DNA from: Dactylonectria macrodidyma
Taxonomy: Eukaryota > Ascomycota > Sordariomycetes > Hypocreales > Nectriaceae
DNA length: 64,000 nt
NCBI GenBank assembly: GCA_020744425.1
Contig: JAGMUV010000017.1
Span: 186,001 to 250,000, forward strand
Direction: 5' to 3'
The position numbers and the translations under genes are program-made. Shown here one piece after another: positions 12,279 to 23,027 of the stretch; the stretch's first letter is position 1, and each line of letters begins with the position of its first letter. The notes under the pieces were generated by a model. It saw nothing but the letters and a program-made list of their open reading frames with translations, was not told the origin of the DNA and made no database searches.

Positions 12279-13800
12279 GCTGGAGGAGAGGGATAATGGC
12301 GTCAGTCGATACGGTCTCTATAGCTCGGGAGGTCCCGGGAAACGGTCGAATGCGGCGTGAAGACAGTTGGCATCGGGGAAAGGGACAGGAGATATCTTGA
12401 GGTTGAAAGGGGTTCCCGCGGCACTTGAGTACATAGTAGCATTATAACACCCTGAACAACCCCCTAACTCGGGCTACGCCCAAAGTAATAGCGCTAAAAA
12501 TGGTCATATGACAATTCGCACGATGATGTATCCAAATATCTCTTTCTCGATACAACCAAACAAGAGATATGGCATGTCCACTAACCCAGAAGAGGTGGTA
12601 CAAAGTGTACCGCAGTTGCGCCACCACCGTTTGGTTACCGCCCAGCGGAGTCCAGACCTGCACGTATGGAACCGGCAATTTGAGGAAAATGTGGATCAGC
12701 GGTGCTAGAGCAAAAGCAGTTAATTAATTTAGAGAGACACTTGACATTCAGCGGCGGCGCTGGCCGACCAATGGGTTGGGTCAACAACCTCTCACGGACC
12801 TCCGCCGGTCACCAGGTATTGTACTTCGAGTCAATCCCCTGAATGTGACATCTCCGGCGTGTGCATTCGGCGCATTGAGAAGGTAGAGTTGCCTACGTGG
12901 TGCGCCTTCGCACTTCGGCACTCGCGGCACATCAGTCTAGCCAACTTTGTTGGCTCGAATGCTCGAGTTCAGGGATGGTGACCAGCACAGAGTTTACTAG
13001 GCGAGGTTTAGCATGAGCCAGTCTTGATGCGCTTTGAACATCCTGAGCGCGAGTCAACGCATCTTTGTTTTCTTGGTGATTGTGACGCTCATTTTCGAGT
13101 TCTAGTTTGGTCAGTCAGTTCTCCGGCATGGTTACGTAGCAATGAGCCCTACATGCCAAGCGACTCAATCGTGGAAGCGGGAAAACCCCGCCTTAGGTCA
13201 TGGTTATAAAACATAGATCTTTAGGTCTATGAGAGTATTCTCGCGGTCCCATGCCCCGACCGCCGCATGTTTTGAGCCCTGTCGATGGACGGCAATCTCC
13301 GTTCCGTTCCCCTGCTCCAGCCATCTATGTCATGCGACACATCACTTACGCCGATCCGATTCCTCGGTGGTAACACGGATGGTCGGGGAGCGGTTATGCA
13401 AGCACGTTGTTGTGATCCGCACTTTGATGATTGTGCATATGAAAACCAACAGCGGGGGCCGAAAAATCGCATTTGCGCAATGGTTTTGATTATTGCTATC
13501 CGTGTTTCTAAGCAGGTACGTCCATAGACGGGCAGTGCCAACCACGATGGGACACTTCTACGTAAGTAGGCATTGTCAGTGGACAACTAGTGTCTGCCGG
13601 TGGAGAGCCTTAGCCCAGCCATACGGATACAATTGCCGACAATGACAAGGGCGCATTGCATAGGACTCCTGTCTGATTGGACCTTTCACCCCTGAACCTT
13701 GCAGGTGCTGTAACCTTAGAACTCTACTAGAGTTCATTTCCCTGCTTCACTTTCCCAGGGTGTGACGGTCGGGCTTACACTAGAGCTCTAGGGTAGGCAT
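12279..13800. other. gene-poor stretch
   Basis: No gene recognised. The overlapping frames at 13227-13586 occur on both strands with no motif support. Confidence 0.35.
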
Positions 13801-14110
13801 GGAGCGTGGTGTATAATCTAGTGAATTAGGACATTAAGTGAGTAGTATAAGTAATATCTAATAATAATAAAATAGCAGATTTAATATAACTAAGTTTTAC
13901 TAATAGCTATTAAGCTATCTTTTTATAAAAGTATTAAATAAATATATTTATATAATAAGGGAATTTTCATTAACTTATTAAATAAAAGTAAGTTTATCTT
14001 TTAACGTCATAGTTTTTAGTAGTGCTATTAGATAAGTATAAGTGATTGTAATAATGACTTTATAACGTATATATTATATATATATATATAGCTAGGAAGT
14101 CTCCTAGCTA
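13801..14110. other. AT-rich block
   Basis: Very AT-rich, with poly-TA runs (ATATATATATATA near 14080). It ends abruptly at the 41-bp repeat listed next. This is the composition expected of a transposon copy decayed by repeat-induced point mutation; no protein can be read. Confidence 0.6.
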
Positions 14111-14151
14111 TAACTGTCTAATTAAGACTAAAGTGGGGGCCTGAGGCATCT
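14111..14151. repeat. 41-bp dispersed repeat, copy 1
   Basis: Matches 53681-53721 at 37 of 41 positions; both contain AAGACTAAAGTGGGGGCCTG. The purine run AAAGTGGGGG resembles a polypurine tract or a transposon end. This copy sits at the edge of an AT-rich block. Confidence 0.7.
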
Positions 14152-14263
14152 GCACTAATAGCCAGTCATGACCGCCTTTCTATTCAAGCAACGCCCGGCA
14201 ACGGCTCGGCGACGTGTCGGCTGCGACCCGGATGTCATCACGTGACCCCCCTGATCTGATACT

Positions 14264-14553
14264 TTGTATGTTGCATCTGAAAGGAAGGGTGCATTGTGAT
14301 GTGAATAGAAGCTCTTGATTTCTATCTAACTGAGGGCTCGCGGCAGACCTATTTGTAGGTTGCCCTCATAGCTATGATAAGGTTCTCGGTAGACCGGATC
14401 CCAAGGGATCCGGGTCTTTGAGACCGGCTTGTTAGGAAGCCGGGTCTTCGAGACCGGCTTGCTAGAAAGCCGGGTCTTTGAGATCGGTTTACTAGAGATC
14501 CGAGCCTTTGAGACTGAAGACCAGTCTTAACAGTTGATAGATGTGACATTGTA
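14264..14553 (-). mobile_element. solo LTR, copy 1, with 5-bp target duplication
   Basis: The LTR spans 14269-14548 (280 bp) with inverted termini TGTTGCATC...GATGTGACA, flanked on both sides by the direct repeat TTGTA (14264-14268 and 14549-14553). It is homologous to the LTR at 28599-28849. Inside are 30-bp tandem units (CGGGTCTTTGAGACCGGCTT-type), with one more unit than the second copy. On the minus strand it reads TGTCACATC to GATGCAACA. No internal retrotransposon region adjoins it, so it is a solo LTR left by LTR-LTR recombination. Confidence 0.9.
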
Positions 14554-14972
14554 TATAATCCAATCTAACAAGTAGTGTCACAGCCTAGGTCGAAACCAGG
14601 CAGTCACCACCAGCAGAACCACTCAGGCTAAAGCTGCGGTGGCTCGAGGAGACGTATAACAGCAACAACTGCTGAGGGTATTTGTCAGTTATCAGGGTGC
14701 AAAAATGCGTATTGGTGTTGTTCTGTTCTCCTTGCTGCTTCAGGTTTCAGAGCAAACTCTATAAGCCTGTGGCAATAGGTGGCAACTGTCATCTTTGATG
14801 ACAATGTTTATCAGCCTTTCAAGCTATATCCATGAGCTTCCTTTTGCCACTATTCAACAATAATCGATGCGTAATGCGGTATGTACGTAGGCTGTAATTC
14901 GCAGGCGTAAACATTGATCATCTGGAGCCATGAAGTGATGATCCTCGTAAGCAATAGCCGACACCAGTATAA
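14554..14972. other. intergenic, downstream of the methyltransferase
   Basis: No gene seen between the solo LTR and the 3' end of the methyltransferase gene. Confidence 0.4.
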
Positions 14973-15902
14973 TCAAAGCTCGCCAATTTTTCTCCCTAAA
15001 ATACAGACCTGATCAAGCGTGTGATAAACCCCTTTACCAATCTCCCTCATCGCCTCCTCCTTCACCTTCTCAATCCTCTCCTTGCTCCATCCACTCCCTT
15101 CCACCCCCACCAACTCCTCCAAACACCCCAAGAAGCAAACAATGACATTCCTGGTTCCCTTGTCCCTCAACTGCAACTCCGGATCCTGCAACCTGTCCGT
15201 CGAAAATATATCTTCGTGCACATCAACCAAACCGAGCTCCCGGAATACATCTTCCCTCCTCGTATTCTTCGGCTCCCGCATCATGAGGCCTATCACGAGG
15301 TCGTCTTTGGAGCGAAATGGCTGCAGACCGTCATAAATCTCCTGGCACGCGGCGCGAGAAGTTCCGGCAACGGAATTGTAAAGTGCGAAATTGCATGAAT
15401 CGATCCATTGCAGCCAGCCGCCCGGCTTCAACAACGTCATCAGATTCTCAATCGCACGAGTCCATTCCACCCGCGCGGTTGCACTGCTGACGAAGCGGAC
15501 TGCGACCACATCATAGGTTCCTATCTCCGATGCTGGAAAGGGGTGGAACATGTCTTGGATCTTGAACGACACGTTTGGCGGCCATGTTTGCGGAGGAGGG
15601 AAAGCAGAAGATGAGAGGTCAAAGCCGGTGAGTTGGCAGGTTGAGGGGAGGCTCTTGGCGACGTCGAGAAGCCAGATCCCAGTACCGGTGCCTATGTCTG
15701 CTACTTTGAGAGTGGGTGAGGTGATTGGGATGTTGGGGTGAATGAGAAAACCGAGGGTTTTTGTTGTGAAGAGGTGTTGTTCGTCTAGTCTGTTTGAGAC
15801 GTGAGTTGAGAGGCTCTGATGACGGGAATTTGAAACTTGCCTTTCGGGTATTTCTTCTATGCGAGGGCATAAATCTCGATCCTGATCTTGCGACTCTGCC
15901 AT
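14973..15902 (-). CDS. SAM-dependent class I methyltransferase
   Basis: Intronless, 309 residues. The SAM-binding glycine motif VADIGTGTGIW lies at residues 67-77. An acidic residue follows at the end of beta-2 (LTGFDLS), then a DMF motif and a YDVVAVRF strand. LLKPGGWLQW marks the late motif shared by fungal LaeA-like and UMTA-type methyltransferases. The likely reaction is methyl transfer from S-adenosylmethionine to a small molecule or protein; the substrate cannot be read from sequence. Cytosolic or nuclear: no signal peptide or membrane segment. It is not next to a polyketide synthase or NRPS, so a role in a metabolite cluster is unsupported. The start at 15902 gives a normal length for the family. 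Confidence 0.85.
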   Translation of the reverse strand: MAESQDQDRDLCPRIEEIPERQVSNSRHQSLSTHVSNRLDEQHLFTTKTLGFLIHPNIPITSPTLKVADIGTGTGIWLLDVAKSLPSTCQLTGFDLSSSAFPPPQTWPPNVSFKIQDMFHPFPASEIGTYDVVAVRFVSSATARVEWTRAIENLMTLLKPGGWLQWIDSCNFALYNSVAGTSRAACQEIYDGLQPFRSKDDLVIGLMMREPKNTRREDVFRELGLVDVHEDIFSTDRLQDPELQLRDKGTRNVIVCFLGCLEELVGVEGSGWSKERIEKVKEEAMREIGKGVYHTLDQVCILGRKIGEL

Positions 15903-16755
15903 AATGCCTTATATCAATCTAGATTGAGGTTCGGAGGAATCCCAGCCGAAGCCAAAACGAGCCGTATATGTTCAGGCTGACTTTGCTGTGTGCTCAGGGA
16001 CAATCAGCGTCGGGTCTGGCAAAAGAGGCCGCCTTCTATGTCCGAAGACTAGAACGCGAGCAGGCAGGATGAACTAGAGTCTCACCTGCGTTGTATTTAT
16101 CGCAGCTGGCTTGGCTGGGAGTTGGAGTCTAAAGTGATGCGGTACTAAAAATCTCCAAAGGTGTTAATTTATCTACGTCATCCGTCTTCCTCTGCATTTC
16201 CGTCTCCACCCCCGCGACTTTTATCTCAGTCTTCGGTAGAATCTCGGCTCCGGAACAGCTTCGGACCGGCCGGAAACGCATCCCCAAACTTGTACGGCCG
16301 CTCTAAGCCTAATTAAGACCCCAACCCCTAAAGTCTTAAGTTAACCCTAGGCATACCTCTGACAGGACGAACTGTATTGGCACCTTCAGCGCCAGGGCGC
16401 GTCCCAGTGTCTACAGGGCTATGTCAGGGGGCTGGATCTTGGACTGGAATTGGCTACTCCTCTCCTTAAAATCCGCCCTTACAGGCGGCCATATGCGGTT
16501 CAAGTACATAATCTGGAGGGGTATGATAAGCCCCCAATTTAGGTCTCTAATACCCCTAAACCTAAGTTGCCTGAACCGTGCAAAGCATTACCCAGGGATT
16601 TTGTATAGCCTGGTTGTTAGCGCGACGAGAACCCTGTTCCCCAGGCTAGTACTGATCTCGACAGGCTGTGACATGCCATCAAATTATTTCTAAAGTCTGA
16701 GGTAGGACACGATTGCTTCATCAGCAGTTTAGAAACTACCCCACCCCAGAACACC
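15903..16755. other. intergenic between divergently transcribed genes
   Basis: It separates the 5' ends of the methyltransferase (minus) and the HET gene (plus) and so should hold both promoters. About 16300-16690 looks like an old degraded repeat (ACCCCTAAA-like and CCCTAGG-like words), with no protein support. Confidence 0.35.
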
Positions 16756-18912
16756 ATGGACGATCCTGGGCGACCCCGCTACCCTGAATTTTACCACCCT
16801 CTTGCCCCGGAGTTTGCTCGCGTCTTTGAGCTTGAGCCAGGCGAGTTCTCGGACCCCATCGTCGGGCGGCTGGTGCCCCAGGCCATTGACGGGGAACCGT
16901 ATGAGGCCGTGTCGTACGTGTGGGGCGACCCACGAAAGCGCCGCGACATCACTATCGACGGGGCAACGCTTTCCGTTACGAAGAACCTGCACGGGGCGCT
17001 GGCGGCCTTCCGACATCGGCCCCCGTCCGGGAGCGGCAACGGTTCGGATCCGGGTACAGGGCCGGCGCAACGACAAGTGCGGCGGCTTTGGGTCGACGCC
17101 GTGTGCATCAACCAGGAGGACATGCCGGAGCGTATCTCACAGGTAGAGCAGATGGCGCGCATCTATGCCGGTGCTCGCCGCGTGCTCGCCTGGCTCGGCT
17201 GGGAGGAGGGCGAAGAGGGCCGCGGGCACACGCAGGACGCCATCCGCTTCATCCATTCCTTCATGGAAGACCCAGAGGCCGGCCTGTGCGATGCACGCAT
17301 CCTCCTCCACCACGACTTGGCGGACCCTGCCGGGCACCTCGCTCTCTTGTCCGAGGACGACCGGCGCCGGTTTGAAGAACAGACCCGCAAGTGGGAGGCT
17401 GTCAAGTTCTTCTTCGAGATTGAGTATTTCCACCGCACCTGGATCGTGCAGGAGCTCGGCCTGGCACGCGAAGCCATCATGTACACGGCGCTCAAGCCCG
17501 ACGACGGAGCCGAGGCTGGTGAGGACGCCGGCCATGAGGAAGCAGCCGAGAGCAAGGACCGGGACTTGGAGCTAGACTTCGTCGACTGGCCGCTGGTAGG
17601 CAAGTTCGTCAAGTTCCTGGACTATAGTGGCGCCTCGTTGGTGACGCAGCTCGGCCTGATGTCGTGGGTTGCCCACCACATCTTGATGGTTTGGGAGATG
17701 AAGGAAGACGGCACACCCAATTGCGATTTCCTTACCGGCATGCACTGGACGCGTATTCTGCGCGTGACGGATGCGCGGGATCGTGTCTACGGGCTACTTG
17801 GTCACCCAATGGCCGTCATCGACGGTGATCTCGTGATCAAGCCCGACTACACGCATACGCGCGGGGTCATATACACGAAACTGGCCGCCAACTTCATCCG
17901 GAAGACGAAGAACCTCTACGTCGTCAGCCTCGTCGACCACGAGGACGACCCATCCGTGGAGGCGAGGGACTGGGACGCGCAGGACGAAAGCAGGATGCCC
18001 AGCTGGGTGCCCGACTGGCACAGCATCAACCGGACAACACCGCTTGACTACCCAATTGCCGCGGCCGGGGTCGAGGACGCCGAGATCCGAATCGAGGGGG
18101 AGACAGAGGGTGCGGAAGGAACGCCTCTGCCTCATCTCCTGGTCCGGGGCTGGGTAGTGGACGAGATTTCGGCGGTGTCGCGACGCATGGAGACGACTGA
18201 CTTCCCTGTGACGCATCTGGCTCGAGAACGAGCCAAGGAGAATCCCTTCTGGCTCGACCGCGTGTGGGAGTTGGTGTTTCCTGCCGACGGCCACACGGAT
18301 CGTGATGCGCTTGCCGTGCTGGAGACACTGTCGCTGGCCCTGCCGCTCGGCACGAGGGAAAAGGACCAGCCGGTGGGCAAGGCAGGGTTGAACCAGACGC
18401 TGGAAGAACATCACCGGTCGTTTGCCGCCTACGTCTTCGAGTACCACGAGCTGCGGCGCGGCGCGTCCGAGGCCAGCGGCATAGGCATAGATGACGACAA
18501 CAGCTATCTGCCCGCCCGCTCGCTCTTTGACAGCCTGCCGGCCGAGGCGCAAGCCGAGTTGCGGCGGCGGGCGGAGGGAGCCACCAGCGGAGGGTTCATC
18601 GATTGCATGACGTGGCCCTCCATGTGTCGGGTGGTGTACCGGACAATGTCGGGTCTTGTGGGGATGGGTTCGCGCGTCACGCGGCCGGGGGACCTTGTGT
18701 GCCGGGTCCGGGGCTTGCCCGTGCTGATGACGCTGCGTCGGATCAGGGATTCCGGCGCCGACCGGGGGACCGCGACAGGGACCGGGACGGACGCTGCTGC
18801 GCCGATTTCTTGCGCTCACATTGGCCCCACCGTCGTGCCGGCGCGCATGAAGAGAGGCCTTGTCGATGGCGGAGAGTTTGGCGAGGAAGCCGCCCACTTT
18901 CGCATTGTGTAG
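16756..18912 (+). CDS. HET (heterokaryon incompatibility) domain protein
   Basis: Intronless, 718 residues. The HET domain is unmistakable: YEAVSYVWG at residues 49-57, LWVDAVCINQ at 111-120, RISQVEQMARIY next, and a later FHRTWIVQELGLAREAI block. HET-domain proteins trigger cell death or growth arrest after fusion of genetically different hyphae; many paralogues have no known trait. The region after the domain (about 260-718) has the usual divergent composition with no repeats or ATPase. The gene is much more GC-rich than its surroundings, giving long antisense shadow frames. The start at 16756 puts the domain about 50 residues in, as is common. Confidence 0.92.
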   Translation: MDDPGRPRYPEFYHPLAPEFARVFELEPGEFSDPIVGRLVPQAIDGEPYEAVSYVWGDPRKRRDITIDGATLSVTKNLHGALAAFRHRPPSGSGNGSDPGTGPAQRQVRRLWVDAVCINQEDMPERISQVEQMARIYAGARRVLAWLGWEEGEEGRGHTQDAIRFIHSFMEDPEAGLCDARILLHHDLADPAGHLALLSEDDRRRFEEQTRKWEAVKFFFEIEYFHRTWIVQELGLAREAIMYTALKPDDGAEAGEDAGHEEAAESKDRDLELDFVDWPLVGKFVKFLDYSGASLVTQLGLMSWVAHHILMVWEMKEDGTPNCDFLTGMHWTRILRVTDARDRVYGLLGHPMAVIDGDLVIKPDYTHTRGVIYTKLAANFIRKTKNLYVVSLVDHEDDPSVEARDWDAQDESRMPSWVPDWHSINRTTPLDYPIAAAGVEDAEIRIEGETEGAEGTPLPHLLVRGWVVDEISAVSRRMETTDFPVTHLARERAKENPFWLDRVWELVFPADGHTDRDALAVLETLSLALPLGTREKDQPVGKAGLNQTLEEHHRSFAAYVFEYHELRRGASEASGIGIDDDNSYLPARSLFDSLPAEAQAELRRRAEGATSGGFIDCMTWPSMCRVVYRTMSGLVGMGSRVTRPGDLVCRVRGLPVLMTLRRIRDSGADRGTATGTGTDAAAPISCAHIGPTVVPARMKRGLVDGGEFGEEAAHFRIV

Positions 18913-19846
18913 GCCTTGTTGGCTAGCCGGGCTGTGGTAGTAGCTGTTGTAGGCGAGCAGGATTGAAGCAGACAGGCCAGTTATTTCATGCTGGCTAGAA
19001 AACGTCTAATTAGACCCTTTGTTCAATTGGATCTTTGCGGCGGAAGGTGGCAATGCTCGAATTGGTGGTTGCCGTAGGAGGATCCGGGTCGAGGTGTATG
19101 ATCTAGTGGATCAGGGCGTCGTAGTGAGCAATGTAGGTCACGGTCTGGTAATGTGCAAAAGTGAGTCTTTGTGTATCCAAGTGTGTTGATAGCTGACGGG
19201 CTTAAGGCTCCTGTCTACTGTGCTAGGTGAATGATTATATACTATGGTGCTGGTGACAGAGATGTGGATACTATGTAATGAGTTCTGCTCCTCATAGACA
19301 CATGCAACTTAGACCTTTTCAACATCACCTGCAACCTTTTCGTCTTATCAGGTTATGAGCCCGGAGGGCACCAACTTCAACCGCAAAGCTGAGTGTTTTC
19401 TGTCGAATTACTGGCTTCGATCAAGCCGCATTGGTAGCCTCGTACTCACGAGCTTGTAGATATGAATGGCCGTTGGCCATGCGAGCCAGCGCGAAGGGTG
19501 ATTTCCTTTACAGCAGCACATTTTCTTGTAGAACATTCGGTGTCCACGTTGAAGGCCCACGTTTTCGGCCTTTTCAGCCCATACCTCAAGGTTGCCACAT
19601 CGTACAAAGCACCAGGTCCCATTTCACGCCCGATTCTGCCGACCTTAAATTCATGCATCAGAATGAACCGCGGGCTCTTACCTATCTACCTTCCTTGCTC
19701 CCTTGATTCCTTTCTGTTTCAAACACAAACCAGTGATGAGTTCCCCTTATTTATGGTGATAAATCTTCTTAATGAGCATCAATCCGGTCGTAATTGATCC
19801 ACTGAGAAGCCACTCAAGCCGGTAAAGTCCCCTGACTCGACATCGA
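18913..19846. other. intergenic between convergent genes
   Basis: 3' flanks of the HET gene and of the Zn2Cys6 gene. No gene seen; short frames at 19431-19797 overlap on both strands. Confidence 0.4.
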
Positions 19847-22082
19847 CTATGGCCTCAACCATTCGAATGTGTCGAGAAGATCAAACTCAAAGTCGATCGA
19901 TGTGTCTCCGAGGTCCCAGTTCCACGGCTCCAACGTAGGCGCAGCTTGTGGAAATCCGCTAGCTGGAGTTGCGTCCTGAGTCACCTTCTCCAGGACGTGA
20001 CGGATTATCCGCTTGCATGATCTGCACAGGTCGCCGTTTGGTGCATTTGGTGACACCCAGTCGAGGAAGCTCACCAAGAGGAATAACTTCTCGATGATGG
20101 CGAAACGGGACGGGCCCTGTTTCCCGCCGGCTGGCACCATGTAAGGGGCTGCGGATTGTTTGAGGAGCTCCTGGGAGAGGATCCCCCCTGACGGAGCGGC
20201 ATATGCCATTACCTGGCCAGAGGGTTAGCTGAATCGCGAAAAAGAGATTTTAGCACCACGTACTAGCCACTTCAAATCTGTCACTATCCTGGGCAACCGG
20301 TCGAGGTGCGTCCAGAAAAGAAGGGCAAGGGACACCATCTCAAAGCTCACAGCAACTAGATCAACCTGGCTGTCATGCCCCCGCTGGATCAGAAGTCTGT
20401 AGATGAAGAAGTGGTTCTGGAGGTGCTCTAGATGGACCAGGAGGCGACTGTCGAACATGTTCTGATCAATGTGGGGATCGAGCAGGTCCCCATGTTTTGT
20501 ATTGGAGACCAGCCGGGAAGGTCGCCATCATAGCAACCTCTCGTCGGAGAATATCCCTGTGTTGTTAGCACCAAGCCTAGGTGGTGTCATCCAAGATGAA
20601 GACTCACAAGAGCGTATCGACCGTCGTTTCAAGCCCGTGGCCCAGTGCGATCTCAAACAGTTCGTCCCTGAAAAAGGCAATCATGGATCGAGCACGGCAG
20701 ATGGTGGAGGGGAAGACCACTCCGCTTGTGTTCCAGCCGCCAGCATCGAGCTGTTTCATGGCCCGGGTCAAAGAGTCCTTGTTCCCCAGCAGCTCGTGGT
20801 CTGCAAGATCGAGGGGCATGGCAGTCAACATGTACCGGCGACCCAAGGCTGGCGGCCTGCCTGTGAAGGATGCAAGGGCCTTGTCGATGCTGAAGATGTT
20901 GGCGACAAGTCTCCGCTTCCACTCCGAACATATCGTCGGCCGATAGTTCGGGCCGTCGGCTTGTGCGTGTAAGCCCAGAAACGTGAGGAGGGAAACTGTG
21001 TCACCGTGGAATCTCCACACCAGAGGGCCTTCTGAATGTTAGCCAGGTGGGCATTTGCCTTTAATAGGGGACTCACTGGCGTCTCCGGATCTCATTGACT
21101 CAATGATGGCTCGCCGTAGAAGGACAAACAGCAGAAACGAGTTTCCGTTGGTCAGACTCCTGCAGATCTCGATGCAGACATCGATGGCCTCGAGATAATC
21201 CGTCATATGGGATTTATACCGAGGATCCCTCAGGAGCTCAGGGCGGAGGGGCGTCGGGACATTCATTCCGAACGCCCAGTAGGTGAAGATGATGCCAAGG
21301 GCCTCCCATCTGAAGTTCAGCCCAGAGAATTGTTGCCACCATCGCTCCGGTTCCTCTTCATCTTCCGACAACGGTTGGGAGGTGTTATAGCACATTCTCT
21401 TTGAAATTTCCCCAAGACCAGCGCCTGTTCTGTCGTCTCCTAGATGATGGCCAAATGTGTCATAGAACGAGTTGAGAGTTCGATGGCCGACAAGGTGGAG
21501 CCACAGCTCATTGGGGTTGGCGTTGACGCTGCATAGTCTCTGGCCCTCTTCCCGGCGTGGGACCTTTCTGAGAACGACAAGGCATGTTTCCAGCATCTGA
21601 GGGGATAACTCCGGCAGCTCTATAGCAGGGACCGGCTTGGCTTGCTGTGGGTTGCAACCGCAATCATTCCGACGGGCGATGGAGAGGTTTTTTTCCGCTT
21701 CTTCATAGATGTTGCAAAAGCTCGTCGGACCAAGATAGCCCAGTGAGTTAGATGGGTTACAGGGCAAGGGGTCTGCAAAAGGCCCAATATCCTCGGTGGA
21801 GGGCGTCCGAGTTGACCCAGTACGGGGTTGGGGAGGCGAGTGGCTGGAAGCAGGCGAAGATAGAGACCGGCCAGGCGTGGACGGACTCAGGATGGACATC
21901 CGCGGGTCAACGATGTACTGGCATTGGTTGCTCCGGGAAGCCTTCCGGCACCTATGGCAGATGGGCTGGCCGTTGTCGCAGGCCACCTTGCGCTTCCGGC
22001 ACGGCTCGCAAGCTTGAGGGCGTCCATTCGGGCGGCGGAGCGAGGTTCGCCTTGCTCGGTCAGCTGCGTGCTGAGATGGCAT
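19847..22082 (-). CDS. Zn2Cys6 fungal-specific transcription factor
   Basis: Five exons (21077-22082, 20608-21031, 20538-20556, 20264-20461, 19847-20212) join in frame to 670 residues. The binuclear zinc cluster is near the N-terminus, with cysteines 25, 28, 35, 42, 45 and 54 (CX2CX6CX6CX2CX8C). Exon 2 carries the middle-homology region (FLGLHAQADGPNY, then IDKALASFTGRPPAL), typical of fungal regulators that bind CGG-containing sites. Introns are 45, 51, 76 and 51 bp. Intron 3 has a weak donor (GTTGCT) and leaves a 19-bp exon; I chose it because it restores the common helix ILRRENMFDSRLLVHLEHL. Targets unknown. The divergent small gene starting at 22678 shares its upstream region. Confidence 0.85.
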
Positions 22083-22490
22083 TGCGGTACTGGCGTGAAT
22101 GAGTCCCTTGGTTTGATGGCCCGACGAAAGGTGCTCGATAGGACGTACACTGTGAGTTTGAAGAGAACTTGGTGAAGCTCATGATGACGGTCGGCTCAAT
22201 CGGCTCAGTCTCGGCTTGAAGGCTTCGATCTTGCAGCTTTGGCGTCGGCTCGAACACAATTGGGTAATCCGGCCCCGCCAAGCAATAATCTCTACCGAAA
22301 ACCTCCCCGAAAATGAGTGGGTGGATAAAGCACTTACTGACTGGCCCCAACCACAATCGCCTCGCCGACACATTTGTCAGGTTTCGACTGAAGATCGGCC
22401 CGCCTTACGATTGGGAATCGAAGGGCATCATACCGAAACCTCAGGCTTCAAGCCGAACCCGGAGCCATGGGATTTCCGTGAGCCAAACGG

Positions 22491-22500
22491 TCTATATAAG
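22491..22500 (+). promoter_or_regulatory. TATA box of the gene at 22678
   Basis: TCTATATAAG lies about 180 bp upstream of the ATG at 22678, in the spacer shared with the Zn2Cys6 gene. Confidence 0.5.
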
Positions 22501-22677
22501 ACGTGCCACAATCCCCTGTCCTGGCCTTCCTAAGTTTCCAGGGTCCGAAACATCCTACATAGCAATCAATCAAGTTTGGCAGACTTCTCCCAATCAGCTT
22601 TCTTGGTGTAGAAGCACTCTATCATTCCAAATATCACGCTGTACCGAAAACACACCCTTCCACATACCAGACCAGCA

Positions 22678-23027
22678 ATGTCCTCTGCCATCGTACCCGA
22701 CACGCACTACCTCTCTGCCAGGTCCGTCCGGGGCCTCGAGTTCTCCGCCATGCCTCGCTCCATCGAGCCAGCAGGGTGCCAGAAGAAGACCGTGACGGCC
22801 ACTGCGCCATCACATGCGAACCCGGAGACTGCGAGCATCTCTACTGATCAGATCTCCCTGGAGAAGGATGGTACGTTATATTGCCCTATAAAACAATGCC
22901 CACCTTTCTCCAAGAATTGGAATGACAAATCTGTTGCCGCACAAAAGACTGACGATTCTCGTCTGCAGAAGCCCAATCCAACACGAAGACAAGCTCCTGG
23001 CGTCGTCTGCTGAAGAGGGGTACGTAA
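22678..23027 (+). CDS. small protein of unknown function
   Basis: Two exons (22678-22870 and 22969-23027) around a 98-bp intron with donor GTACGT and acceptor CTGCAG give 83 residues. The start is preceded by an A-rich leader (CCAGCAATG) and a TATA box. The protein has no signal peptide or membrane segment; it is Ser/Thr-rich with a basic tail (SSWRRLLKRG). A second GTACGT lies at the stop, so a third exon cannot be excluded. It is transcribed away from the Zn2Cys6 gene, a common arrangement for a regulator and a target, but this is inference. Not recognised. Confidence 0.45.

Noticed and set aside
17794..18897. 367-codon open frame antisense to the HET gene
   Set aside because: It lies wholly within the GC-rich HET coding sequence and has an Arg/His/Pro-rich translation with no domain; it is a codon-bias shadow.
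14973..22082. secondary-metabolite gene cluster (methyltransferase plus Zn2Cys6 factor)
   Set aside because: No polyketide synthase, NRPS, terpene cyclase or dimethylallyl transferase in the window, and a HET gene lies between them.
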